Notes under the pieces: generated by a model
The model's database searches: none
What the model was told of the DNA's origin: nothing
Seen by the model: only the letters and a program-made list of their open reading frames with translations
Assembly: GCA_016165875.1 (NCBI GenBank)
Contig: JABBOT010000005.1
Span: 16,703,896-16,767,895 of the forward strand
Direction: 5' to 3'
Length of the DNA stretch: 64,000 nucleotides
Source of the DNA: Acanthopleura granulata
Lineage: Eukaryota > Mollusca > Polyplacophora > Chitonida > Chitonidae
Shown here: positions 47,201 through 53,324 of the stretch, piece by piece
Layout of the letters: every line of letters starts with the position of its first letter
Numbering within the stretch: the stretch's first letter is position 1
Translations under genes and position numbers: made by a program

Positions 47201-49744
47201 AGAGAACATCAAGAATCATGCAATTTACATCTTATCTCCCTGTATTCTATGACAATAAGAAACATTAACTAGTGAGAGCTGACAAAAACTGAAAAAAAAA
47301 GCTTTCAGCAAACTGCTGCCAACATTATTATTCCAATGAGATTTGCCAATTCATTTCACTCTCTATTTCAGCAAATGGTAATATTCATTTGTGAGGTGAC
47401 AAGCCATTTCAGAAGTCCAGTGTTTTCACAATGACCACCACAACTACGACACTATGGGCTGAGTCAGAAAAAAAGGAGACCAGTTGTTTTGTTTTGTCCC
47501 CTTGAAGCTGAAAAACTGATGAGATTAATTTGTTCATTTGACCAGTGTTTTTCCCACTTGTATTTATCTATTTCATTGATGTTTCATGCCTTACTCAGGA
47601 ATATTTCACTTATACGACGGTGGTGAGCATCATGGTGAGAGGAAACCGGGCAGAGTCCAGGAGAAACCCAAGACCATTGGCATGTTTTTCACAATTGTAA
47701 GATGGTGGTCAGGTTTAATCATGGATAAAGCTTTCCAAGTGCCATTCCTTCCCACATTAAATCCATAAGAAAATTAATCAATCTTTGTCAACTTATTCAT
47801 ATAAGCAGTTTCAGAATTAATATTACAAAATTTAGACAGACTAACTTACGCTTGACTTATTTATGAGTGTTGTAAACTGTCGAAAGTAGCATGTGATATA
47901 CAACACAATTCATGCATTTTGCAAACTTCTATGATACTATCGAAACAAGCATACTTAAGTTTCAACCTTACTCGTCTTGGAGCTTCAGAAACACTTTCAT
48001 ACCTTTGTGTTTCAGTGTCGGCCACAATTATGGGTGGTTTCTGCGAAGGTGGGATCTTGCCAGGCTCCGCCTCACTGCCAGTGTCTGTGACATGAATGAC
48101 AGCTATTCTGGCTGGAGGACTATCTTCATCTTCATCATCTAACAAGTTATCACCTGGGTCTTCAAAATATCGCAAATATGAAGTCATAATAGTAAGTTAT
48201 TAACTTAATAATAAACAGGCATAAAAAAAATCATAAAAACAATCACCTTTTTTGCATTAAGGAATGATGCATGCTCTTGTGTTACAATTCTCTCCTAATC
48301 AGAAAAAAATTTATGTGCCATATTGAATAAAAGAAAGTTCCTTGATAAATGGATTACTGTCTTAAATCCTTTGAAGAGAGGTCATAAATACATTGACAGC
48401 TCTTAAACCTGCCCCAAATAGTTTAACAGGAATATTACTATCAGCAGAATAATTCAGTCTGACTACAGAATTTATCACATCACATTATACTGACCTGTTC
48501 TCTTTCTATCTTCAGATGTGCTAACACCCTCAGCTCCTGACACAGATGCATCAATCTGTTTGAATTAAGAAAATATTACTAATTAAGTATAAACCAGAGC
48601 AAGTAACTTGCGTGAGCCTGTAATATAAATGATTTTCTGAAATAACAATACAGGCTTCAACACAAAAGTTCAGAATATTAAAAAATGTTTCATAATTACA
48701 AAAATTGGATTAATTCTCTGCTGGTGGTGTGAAGTCGTGGTCTTCACGAACTCCTGCTCTCCAGCAGGAGCTTCACACCTGTAAACTCGGTGCATTTAGA
48801 AATTATTTTCTTTCCCAGTTTTTTCTTTTCATGAAAAAAAATTTCATTTATATGACGGCTGTCCATTTTATACATGGAGAAAAAGGTGTCCTGGAGTGAA
48901 ACACCACATTCTGTCGCACACCTGACACACCTCTTGACTGACATGTAAAGCCACAGCAGAACAAGCAAGAGTTGGAGTCTGCACTGTGAACAACCTGATT
49001 ACAAACTGCACTCAACCATGCAACCTTGTCTCCCATGGACGACCACAGCTGCAACTAATGGGCCAGTAGGGGCCTAGGGCGTTGTTTTTACAGAATAAGG
49101 AATGAAATCATGCACCGTGACATTTGATTAATTTATCTGATTGGTGTTTTACACTGTAGTCAAGAATATTTCACTTGTATGACGGTGGGCAGCATTATGG
49201 TGGGAGGAAACCGGGCCGACCCACGACCGTCTGCAGGTTGCTGGCTGGCCTCCCCATATATGACCGGAGAGGATGCCAGCATGAGCCGGGCTTGAACTCA
49301 CAGCGACCGCATTGGTGAATGGCACATGTGTCATTATGCCGCGCTGGCGCATTAAATAAATGTCACCACTATTTGTACTACCAGGGTAAATTTTAAATGC
49401 AACACTCTCAGTTATAACTACAAAAAAGAAAGACAACAAACCATAACCAATTTACAAATATTTAACATGTTGAAATGTTTGAACTTAGACGAAGAGAAAA
49501 GATAAGGTATCATTTCAAGCAAAACACTTGCATGGCCCAGATGTATGTGTGTGAACTGTTATGAATTAGTCATAACTGATACTGATTTGGCTGATGTGTG
49601 TCTCACATTTTCCATGCGCAGGCCTGGCAGGGTGGATATCAGAGTTCTCTCCCCTGAGACTGGGAATGGTGATTCCTCCTGAGAGTCGAGCACAACAAAC
49701 TTACAGCTGTCAGCTTGTGACACATCAGACCCATTAGAGTCCAT
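17078..49744 (-). CDS. TP53BP1: TP53-binding protein 1 (53BP1), complete 36-exon gene
   Basis: Chromatin reader that is recruited to DNA double-strand breaks and favours end joining; nuclear. Coding exons, 5' to 3' on the minus strand: 49744-49607, 48555-48495, 48159-48003, 47183-47107, 46526-46442, 45839-45670, 44960-44858, 44194-44100, 43865-43780, 42796-42701, 42378-42244, 41932-41756, 41087-41063, 40648-40589, 40122-40000, 39773-39656, 39236-39139, 38461-38353, 37406-37043, 36733-36284, 35619-35269, 34381-34220, 33793-33019, 32601-32505, 32104-32007, 27145-27070, 26804-26604, 25708-25590, 24519-24253, 23888-23805, 21436-21269, 20723-20632, 19800-19675, 19158-19085, 18710-18574, 17256-17078. 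All junctions are GT/AG and in phase: 5733 bp, 1910 aa (human 1972). The N-terminus (MDSNGSDVSQ), Tudor, 'FDGMVFLLT' and 'VSTEWVIQCLI' BRCT blocks align with vertebrate 53BP1. Least certain: exons 17-18 and the start of exon 35. Divergent from RPS6. Confidence 0.93.
17450..18300 (-). repeat. 24-bp minisatellite in the last TP53BP1 introns
   Basis: The unit is about 'attaattgtctgcctaaacc' plus 'tcat' on the plus strand, with more than 30 variant copies in the intron between the last two exons. A unique block 'cttccattatctggctc..ggatc.tgaagctg' occurs at 17767 and again at 18289 with its neighbours, so a large piece of the array was duplicated. Because 24 is divisible by 3 it gives long open frames in both directions (8-residue periods such as NCLPKPHI); these are not genes. 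Confidence 0.9.
19320..19680 (-). repeat. 21-22-bp minisatellite adjoining the BRCT1 exon donor
   Basis: Plus-strand units 'ctcacctgttgacag.attt' repeat from the 5' splice site of exon 33 (19675/19674) outward through the intron. Read on the minus strand, most units contain CAGGTGAG, identical to the true donor. Clear cores at 19670, 19649, 19628, 19607, 19568, 19458, 19437 and 19395. Confidence 0.88.
20912..21168 (+). mobile_element. SINE-like element in a TP53BP1 intron
   Basis: Same family as at 15586: 'tttatttgattggtgta', 'ccagtattatggtggaagga', 'cccacgaccactcg', 'agagaggacgccaacatg', 'gtgagaggcac'. Opposite strand to the host gene. Confidence 0.75.
21269..21436 (-). CDS. TP53BP1: TP53BP1 exon, start of first BRCT domain
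   Basis: 'LFDDAKGPLPTDRYMFDGMV' and 'FLLTHVDKTLEQRREERHLL' match the vertebrate BRCT1 beginning ('NKTLFLGYAFLLT'). The acidic loop after it is encoded by the same exon; the next exons (20723-20632 and 19800-19675) give 'GGGVILEEFDLNQ' and 'CLAAGVTCVSHVWIRDSC'. Confidence 0.92.
22225..22410 (+). repeat. Two diverged tandem copies, about 95 bp each
   Basis: 'acaactatgacgatttcctatcacgtgacc' style text at 22238 returns at 22326 as 'agctgtaacggttttctgtc' with 'catgtcaccttcaaat'. Intronic, function unknown. Confidence 0.5.
23330..23760 (+). repeat. Three tandem copies of an approx. 150-bp repeat
   Basis: Each copy has 'gaaattgaaaatcaatacta' or a close variant, 'tgtatcttg.tg.agtcta', 'tttg.tgaaa', 'acaaaaactgtaggag' and 'aaaatgttaaca'. 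Starts near 23335, 23487 and 23648, with a short (gaca)n run in the third. Intronic, next to exon 30 of TP53BP1. Confidence 0.75.
24253..24519 (-). CDS. TP53BP1: TP53BP1 exon, UDR region with H1-like Lys/Ala repeats
   Basis: Begins 'NLVEGKRRTRS', as in vertebrate 53BP1, then carries repeats of AAKSSKT (four units, 21 bp each in DNA), and ends with 'SGIKRKLPAFEPSQTS' and 'SGRKTR', the likely equivalent of the ubiquitin-dependent recruitment motif. The repeats look like a linker-histone tail. Confidence 0.9.
   Translation of the reverse strand, partial: TILLRANVVLEALWLLQQRGKVQHPRSQVQLPRAQRRLLRAQRQLLRAQSQLLRVQNQQAQGSSENYLHLNPRRRAHQPQLRAGGKQD
24828..25033. mobile_element. MITE, diverged copy
   Basis: Ends 'taactgacctaatatttcgtc' and 'gacgaaattctaggtcattca' form an inverted repeat; the interior has 'gatatcaccctaccttccaa' as in the other copies (27615, 38921). 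Confidence 0.7.
26604..26804 (-). CDS. TP53BP1: TP53BP1 exon, remainder of tandem Tudor
   Basis: Encodes 'CLVDFADGDHLAVRLCDVII' and the second Tudor barrel ('GQSVLVESSDGGYDPGLVIG', 'YTVETDDGATHR'). It aligns without gaps to the human block. Cage Phe1519 and Asp1521 are kept, but the position of Tyr1523 is Asp. Confidence 0.92.
27070..27145 (-). CDS. TP53BP1: TP53BP1 exon, first part of tandem Tudor
   Basis: Encodes 'LVIAKWRDGYYYPGTL'. The Trp and the last two Tyr align with human Trp1495, Tyr1500 and Tyr1502, of which Trp1495 and Tyr1502 belong to the methyl-lysine cage for H4K20me2. Confidence 0.92.
27552..27920 (+). mobile_element. SINE-like element interrupted by a MITE
   Basis: The head 'cagattggtgtttcctgctg' plus 'tattcaagaatatttcactt' at 27565 continues after the MITE as 'gcattatggtggaagaaaac' and 'tgggtagggcccagg' at 27830. 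The MITE (27615-27811) therefore jumped into this copy. Confidence 0.75.
27615..27811. mobile_element. MITE with perfect 22-bp terminal inverted repeats
   Basis: TAAATGACCTAAAATTTCGTC at the left is the exact inverse of the right end; 197 bp, non-coding. Best copy of a family that also has members at 24828, 38921, and fragments at 39583, 50331 and 56064. The transposase source is not in the window. Confidence 0.85.
28690..31700 (-). mobile_element. Decayed LINE (non-LTR retrotransposon)
   Basis: Lies in the intron of TP53BP1 between exons 25 and 26, in the same orientation. The first part (31620-30834) is an APE-type endonuclease: 'LTETFLR', 'GGVLVYV', 'ILLGDISINLE', 'LIDHIYS' and 'LNLSDDFAIF'. 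Then a linker and reverse transcriptase (about 30300-29600) with 'SWKESKVIPLHKSG', 'GVPQGSILGPLLF' and the active-site box reading YPDDVT instead of YADD. A C-terminal region with 'RLLFYNSYILPHLMYAVPVW' follows. Many stops and frame changes. The 3' end runs into (ATT)n-type microsatellite at 28690-28740. The order fits a CR1/jockey-like clade; an exact clade needs a tree. Confidence 0.85.
33019..33793 (-). CDS. TP53BP1: Largest TP53BP1 exon: Gly/Ser-rich segment before Tudor
   Basis: 775 bp. 'TVTSGDLGDVSSSLSRSGS' and 'SFDRMHSSLERMASSGPSSR' match the vertebrate 'SSGDLGDISS...SAMHSS' island. Ends in a basic 'KDLPLKKRKG'. Mostly disordered, many SP/SQ sites. Confidence 0.92.
34220..34381 (-). 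CDS. TP53BP1: TP53BP1 exon, oligomerisation segment
   Basis: Encodes 'GVRWKKIVTTKTRILYEKRL' and 'ITIEERKDGKVVFCETRE', which matches the vertebrate self-association strand-and-helix segment ahead of the Tudor region (positions equivalent to human about 1230-1270). The tail continues directly, in phase, into 'EHEEPVVEW'. Confidence 0.88.
35269..35619 (-). CDS. TP53BP1: TP53BP1 exon, basic Ser-rich linker
   Basis: Phase 0-0, 117 codons. Contains a strongly basic run 'ESTGKKKRKKAVSSARQTKF' that could be a nuclear signal, then acidic/Ser sequence and a Thr/Ala-rich end before the oligomerisation exon. Confidence 0.87.
35638..35852 (+). mobile_element. SINE-like element, truncated
   Basis: 'gtacgacagtggccagcatt', 'atggtgggaggaaactggg', 'ccacgactatccgcagg', then diverges after 'ccttccgacgtatgaagg'. 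It begins within 20 bp of a TP53BP1 exon (35619). Confidence 0.7.
36284..36733 (-). CDS. TP53BP1: TP53BP1 exon with a duplicated SQSSAKHQSK segment
   Basis: A 450-bp exon, phase 0 both sides. It carries 'SQSSAKHQSKPS' and, about 28 residues later, 'SQSSAKHQSKQS', an internal duplication of about 84 bp with SQ sites. It also carries 'EEDLDVTIPPESLSF'. Confidence 0.87.
37043..37406 (-). CDS. TP53BP1: TP53BP1 exon with imperfect acidic repeats
   Basis: Opens 'TDDEEDDPFSFTPRSQ' and continues into Ser-His-Glu repeats: GSHEVSE, GYHEALE, GGSHEAVA, EGSHESVE, EHSREAVK. The repeats are visible in DNA as 'cctc(a/g)tgtgaaccc' every 24 bases. Disordered acidic region; specific role unknown. Confidence 0.85.
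37478..37615 (+). mobile_element. SINE-like element, 5' half
   Basis: 'atttcactggtgtcttatga', 'catttcattttatacgactg', 'gtagagcccagggtaaacc', 'cttcccacgtac'. Lacks the tail. Confidence 0.6.
38353..38461 (-). CDS. TP53BP1: Candidate TP53BP1 exon with NLS-like stretch
   Basis: Acceptor TTCTACCAG and donor ACCA-GTGAGA bracket 109 bases reading 'PVVHIPETSIKPETESLF', then a basic PQKKRKRP. It is the only arrangement I found that makes exon 17 (ending 39139) and exon 19 (starting 37406) agree in phase. The basic run could serve as a nuclear localisation signal. Confidence 0.6.
38921..39109. mobile_element. MITE next to TP53BP1 exon 17
   Basis: 'taaatgacctacaatttca' and 'gacgaaattttaggtcattta' are its inverted ends; 189 bp. 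It ends only 30 bp beyond the exon's donor (39139), so it is part of the start of that intron. Confidence 0.75.
40370..40490 (-). mobile_element. Fragment of the tRNA-derived SINE
   Basis: 'atgatgcctcacccagtcgt' followed by 'agtatactaacacttgg' resembles the tail of the SINE at 62265. Partial, no promoter boxes. Confidence 0.4.
41063..41087 (-). CDS. TP53BP1: 25-nt microexon of TP53BP1
   Basis: Encodes only DMDVDEEH plus one base, between TTTGTAG and GTAATG. Its length and phase are exactly what the neighbouring exons need (phase 0 in, phase 1 out), so it is probably real though tiny. Confidence 0.65.
44100..44194 (-). CDS. TP53BP1: TP53BP1 exon with conserved Pro-Ser motif
   Basis: Encodes 'YGSIPVIIPSSPTAQSS', closely like the vertebrate segment around 'TPFIVPSSPTEQ', one of the few conserved islands in the disordered N-terminal half. 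This strongly fixes the identity of the gene upstream of the Tudor domain. Confidence 0.88.
46549..46700 (+). mobile_element. Weak SINE-like fragment
   Basis: 'atttatttattcatttcact' and 'tcagtggagaaaaccagg' recall the common SINE; strongly diverged. Close to exon 6 of TP53BP1 (46526). Confidence 0.3.
47561..47680 (+). mobile_element. SINE-like element, 5' part
   Basis: 'gaatatttcacttatacgac', 'gagcatcatggtgagaggaa' and 'accgggcagagtccaggag' match the family; truncated after 'ccaagaccattgg'. Confidence 0.7.
49127..49352 (+). mobile_element. SINE-like element in TP53BP1 intron
   Basis: Near full copy: 'atctgattggtgttttacac', 'gggcagcattatggtggg', 'gacccacgaccgtctgcagg', 'ggagaggatgccagcatgag', 'gaactcacagcgaccgcatt', 'gcgctggcgca'. 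Confidence 0.8.
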
Positions 49745-49760
49745 CCTCTCCCGATAGTCA
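49607..49760 (-). CDS. TP53BP1: TP53BP1 exon with start codon
   Basis: The ATG at 49744 sits in GAGAGGATGG. The peptide has the same layout as the vertebrate N-terminus: MD start, an SQ site (DVSQAD), a hydrophobic patch before 'DSQEES', and 'ISTLPGLRMEN'. SQ motifs here are the type phosphorylated by ATM. The donor GTGAGA follows at 49606. Confidence 0.85.
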
Positions 49761-52700
49761 CTGCCAAGTACCACAAGAAAGGCTTTGCTTAGAATGCAAA
49801 AAAAATTTAAGAGCTCACTCATCTTATATTGTCTTACAAGAGCTGGTGTTGAATTAAACACATTATTTTAAGTAGAGTAAAAGAACAACAGTGAAGTTTT
49901 TTTCACTGAACTGGTTGCTCTTTGCACAAAAGCACAAAACTAATGCCATAAAGAAGTGTATTTTTAAGCAAACTGATAAGTTTAACATAACTTCAAAAAA
50001 CACAAGCATCAGTTTGACTCAATATTTCGTCTTACAGATGGTAAAATAAATTGCTGCAATACTGAGTCAAAATGAAGTTCACACTTTCCAGGGTTACACT
50101 ACTTGTGTAAATGTCATATCATTCAGTATGCCCAAAAATTAATGCATACAATGAACTTTCGCCCCTAAAACTCTCTTCGATTCAACGGTGGAAAATCTAT
50201 TTTACACAGCCATTTTCCACCAAGTTATACAACGAGGAAGTGAGGATGTCAGTAATCAGGAAATAAGCAGCAGATGCTTATGACACCAGGGAGAGTACAT
50301 GTACATCGTTTCTGATCCTCCAACTTACATTTTACAGGCACAATAATATGATCTTATCTCCCAAATAAACCTCAACAGCACTCACAGCGCAAGGAAAAAT
50401 GTGCAACTTAGTCACGGGGAAAATAAAACAGATCAAAGGAGACTCCTGTTATGGCTTGAACCATGTGTTTGGTTTGTCTGTTTATTTACTGGCCAATGTC
50501 AGCCTTGACAAGGGTTATAAGAGGAGCCTGGTGGATACTGGAGATTTATCATGGCAAAGATCCATGACGTTAGCATTTTGGGGCGAGAATCAATGTTTTC
50601 AAGAGAAGACCGCTAGGCCTCGTATGTTCATTGAGAACCAGGTTATGTCAGGCAATGACAACAGCCATGAGCATACATTTAGTCTCAACTAACTTGGCGA
50701 TCCAACAATTTATCTATCCCCCAAGGTGGCAAGCGATATTTTATATTCACCTGCCAAACAGCTCCTAAATAAATAAAAAAAAAAAAAATTTTTGAGCAGT
50801 ACATACAAAGAAAAAATTGTTGCATGTGTCAGATACACACTAAAGTGCGCTCATTACCATCTGAAACTGAAATCTGCATCAATATACCCAATCAGAGGAC
50901 CTCAGAAACTGCATGAGATCTGAGACAAGAGAGTCAGTATAAAAAAACTCTCAATGGAGTGGCCAGAGTATTCCTTACACCACTCCAGTATGTTTACAGC
51001 TAATAGGTTCATTCTGATAACACTGACGCTGTCAGTACTGATTCAGGTCCTGATATTTCATGTGAATACGAGCAAATCACTTCTGTGTGACTTCATTTTG
51101 AATGCTTGAAGTTAAGCATTTTTAAAGAGAAAGACCCCGTAAAGATGAACATAGGATGAGTGAAAAGGCCATTAAAAACTGTATCTGAAAATACCTTCAC
51201 TGAACTTTTGACTTTTTTTCATCAAATTAAATGCAGTCAAATATTTTGATAGTATGGTGGGTTTTATAGTATTGATACATATTGATAATGTGGTTCACCA
51301 GTGACGTTACATGACCTTTCGTACACCTTTTCGTTCAGCTCTGAATATTGTTCTTGTGCGGAGTACTCTTGTAATGTTTGCCGTTGTATAGAAATGCTAA
51401 TATGACATTAACTTTCTTCAGCCTCATAGAAAAGTCAGCAGGACATCACTGGTGAACCACATCATCACTAAGGTCCATACAACCCATCATACAATCAAAA
51501 CATCTGACTGCGTTTATTTTGGTGAAAAAAAAATCTAAAAAGGAGAAGGAGTCTGAACATCAAAAGGAGCTTGTTTTTCAGTGCATAACTTTTGGCACAT
51601 CAGGTCCATCAAATTTGGCATTCGGAAATGTGCGAATATTTTTTTGGGAGACAGGAATAACCATAGTGTTGACATAGTTGCAGAGTAGGGTAACTCTCAC
51701 TCTGGTAACGTATATATGTGTCACATACTGTTGTTCACAAGTGCGTGAAAACTTCCTGGTATAAATCAAGGTTAACCGAGTGGTCCCTATATGATGAACT
51801 TAGCTGTTCTGAGACTCCTCATAAAAGAACATGGCAACATGGATTATCTATCTTGAATGACCATTTGCATGGCCACAATGATCTAGAACAACTAGATCGC
51901 CAAGGCAGCTGCAATAGGGTAGACTTAGATAATTTGAGGAGCAGACAGTCTGCAACAGTAACGACAGACAGAAGGTCCTCTCATAGACTGACGGCGCAAG
52001 GCCGGTGTTTGTTAACGTACAAAAATGACGACAAGAGCAGCGACGTGCTTTGAGAGTGAAACACAAATTTTAACACTCCTGCTCCGTGATGTTTCGCGCA
52101 GAATTCAGAGGACTTAGCTCTCTTTATGCTCAGCTGGCTGTCGCTGGCCACCCACTGTGACTGGCAGCAGAGGTTTAAACACTTTACAGCAGCCAATCAC
52201 ATGCAGAGGGTAAACTAGGAAACAATCCGACCTCATGTGGATTCATCTATGAATGGCTTCCTTTGATAATTTATCTGGTTGCCTGACCATTGCCTATGAT
52301 TGCACCTTGACATGTGTCTTCATTTAATCTTGAAAAAAAACATGGTTATAAAAGCCAAGTTGGTCTTCCTTGACACATACATGTTGTCGCTGTTTCGCTG
52401 TTGTTGTGGTGGAGTTTCTTGTAAATGACCAATAAAACCAAAATTTTCATTGCAAGACATGACAGCAATAAGTAGGCCCTCAAAAAGTGTTGGCCAAAAA
52501 TTTCTGTTTCAGCTTGATTATATGCATGTAGATTGGTATCAGTAGGCCTTAATATACATATCCTGGTAATCTCTATATAGCAAACACAGTAACGTTGGTT
52601 ACAAAATTACTCTACTTTATTAGATATCTATTCCACATCTAAAAATGCCATCGCAGTGCCGCCGTGATCCCATTGAACGACGGCACCTTATCAAGAGTAT

Positions 52701-52961
52701 TACATCTGCATTTATAAACACTGGTTCAGTACAAATGCAAAGGGTAGTCAGAAAGTTTGCGACTTACACTTCTTTGCCAATTTTCTACATCAATATCCAA
52801 GTTGTTGTTGTAGTAATGTATTTAAAGGCGGAAGACGGTAAACACATATCAGTTCAATTCCGAGGAGAAACTGTCGATCATTTGTTTTACTGAAATGAAT
52901 ACACACTGGTGTCATAAGGATCGTTGTAAACTATTTCAAGTGACATATGCAATAATCTTAC
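49761..52961. other. First TP53BP1 intron, non-coding
   Basis: Contains a MITE fragment (50331-50412) and a small inverted repeat (51288-51470). No coding or RNA gene is supported; the open frames near 51718-52066 and 50399-50692 show no protein-like features. Confidence 0.5.
51288..51470. repeat. Short inverted repeat, MITE-like
   Basis: 'gataatgtggttcaccagtg' at 51288 pairs with 'cactggtgaaccacatcatc' at 51448; the spacer is about 140 bp, non-coding. Confidence 0.6.
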
Positions 52962-53020
52962 CATCACATGTTCTGACTTGATCATTTCCATCGACTTCGC
53001 GGACTTTTCTAAACCTGTGT
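52962..53020 (-). other. TP53BP1: Probable non-coding first exon of TP53BP1
   Basis: A good donor (GTGATG then GTAAGA) lies at 52962/52961, beside the promoter, on the minus strand. Joining it to the acceptor before 49760 creates a 10-codon upstream frame (MEMIKSEHVM) that stops at a TGA formed exactly at the junction, 14 bases before the main ATG. The 5' edge is a guess. If a further exon lies between, the first exon could instead be coding. Confidence 0.45.
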
Positions 53021-53318
53021 TTCCGCCTGTTTCCCGTCAAATGATTTGATTGGCTGGCATAATATCCTAGGGAAGAAACGAAGTAAAGCTAGGCAAATAA
53101 CTATGTGAAAAACACGTTTAAACGTTCTTCTAGCCTTTAACCAATAAAACAATTTCATTAGTTTTTTATTTTTAATTGATAAACAATTGAAGGTAAAAGT
53201 AAGAAGGGAATGAATAAAGTGAGCAAGATTAGAAGTAGAAAAAATCGCCTTTTCTCGCGATGTCTCGCGAGTCTTTCTTTTTCCGACCGGAACTCGGTCG
53301 CCTCTATCGTTCGTCGCG
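53021..53318. promoter_or_regulatory. Bidirectional promoter of RPS6 and TP53BP1
   Basis: About 300 bp separate the probable first exons of two divergent genes. Two TCTCGCGA boxes (53253-53260 and 53263-53270), 10 bp apart, lie just before the RPS6 start. TCTCGCGAGA is a known housekeeping promoter element. The RPS6 transcript probably starts at the C of 'CTTTCTTTTTCC' (53273), a 5'TOP tract, which couples translation to mTOR signalling. CpG density is clearly raised at 53245-53320. No TATA box. Confidence 0.65.
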
Positions 53319-53324
53319 ATGAAG
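53273..53324 (+). CDS. RPS6: RPS6 exon 1 (5' UTR plus two codons)
   Basis: Pyrimidine tract at the presumed cap, 46-nt leader, ATGAAG, then donor GTATAA. The two-codon first exon and its split point are shared with vertebrate RPS6, which supports this start over the GTG at 55029. Confidence 0.82.

Noticed and set aside
51718..52053. Plus-strand frame of 111 codons in TP53BP1 intron 1
   Set aside because: No similarity recognised, no Kozak or splice context, unbiased composition.
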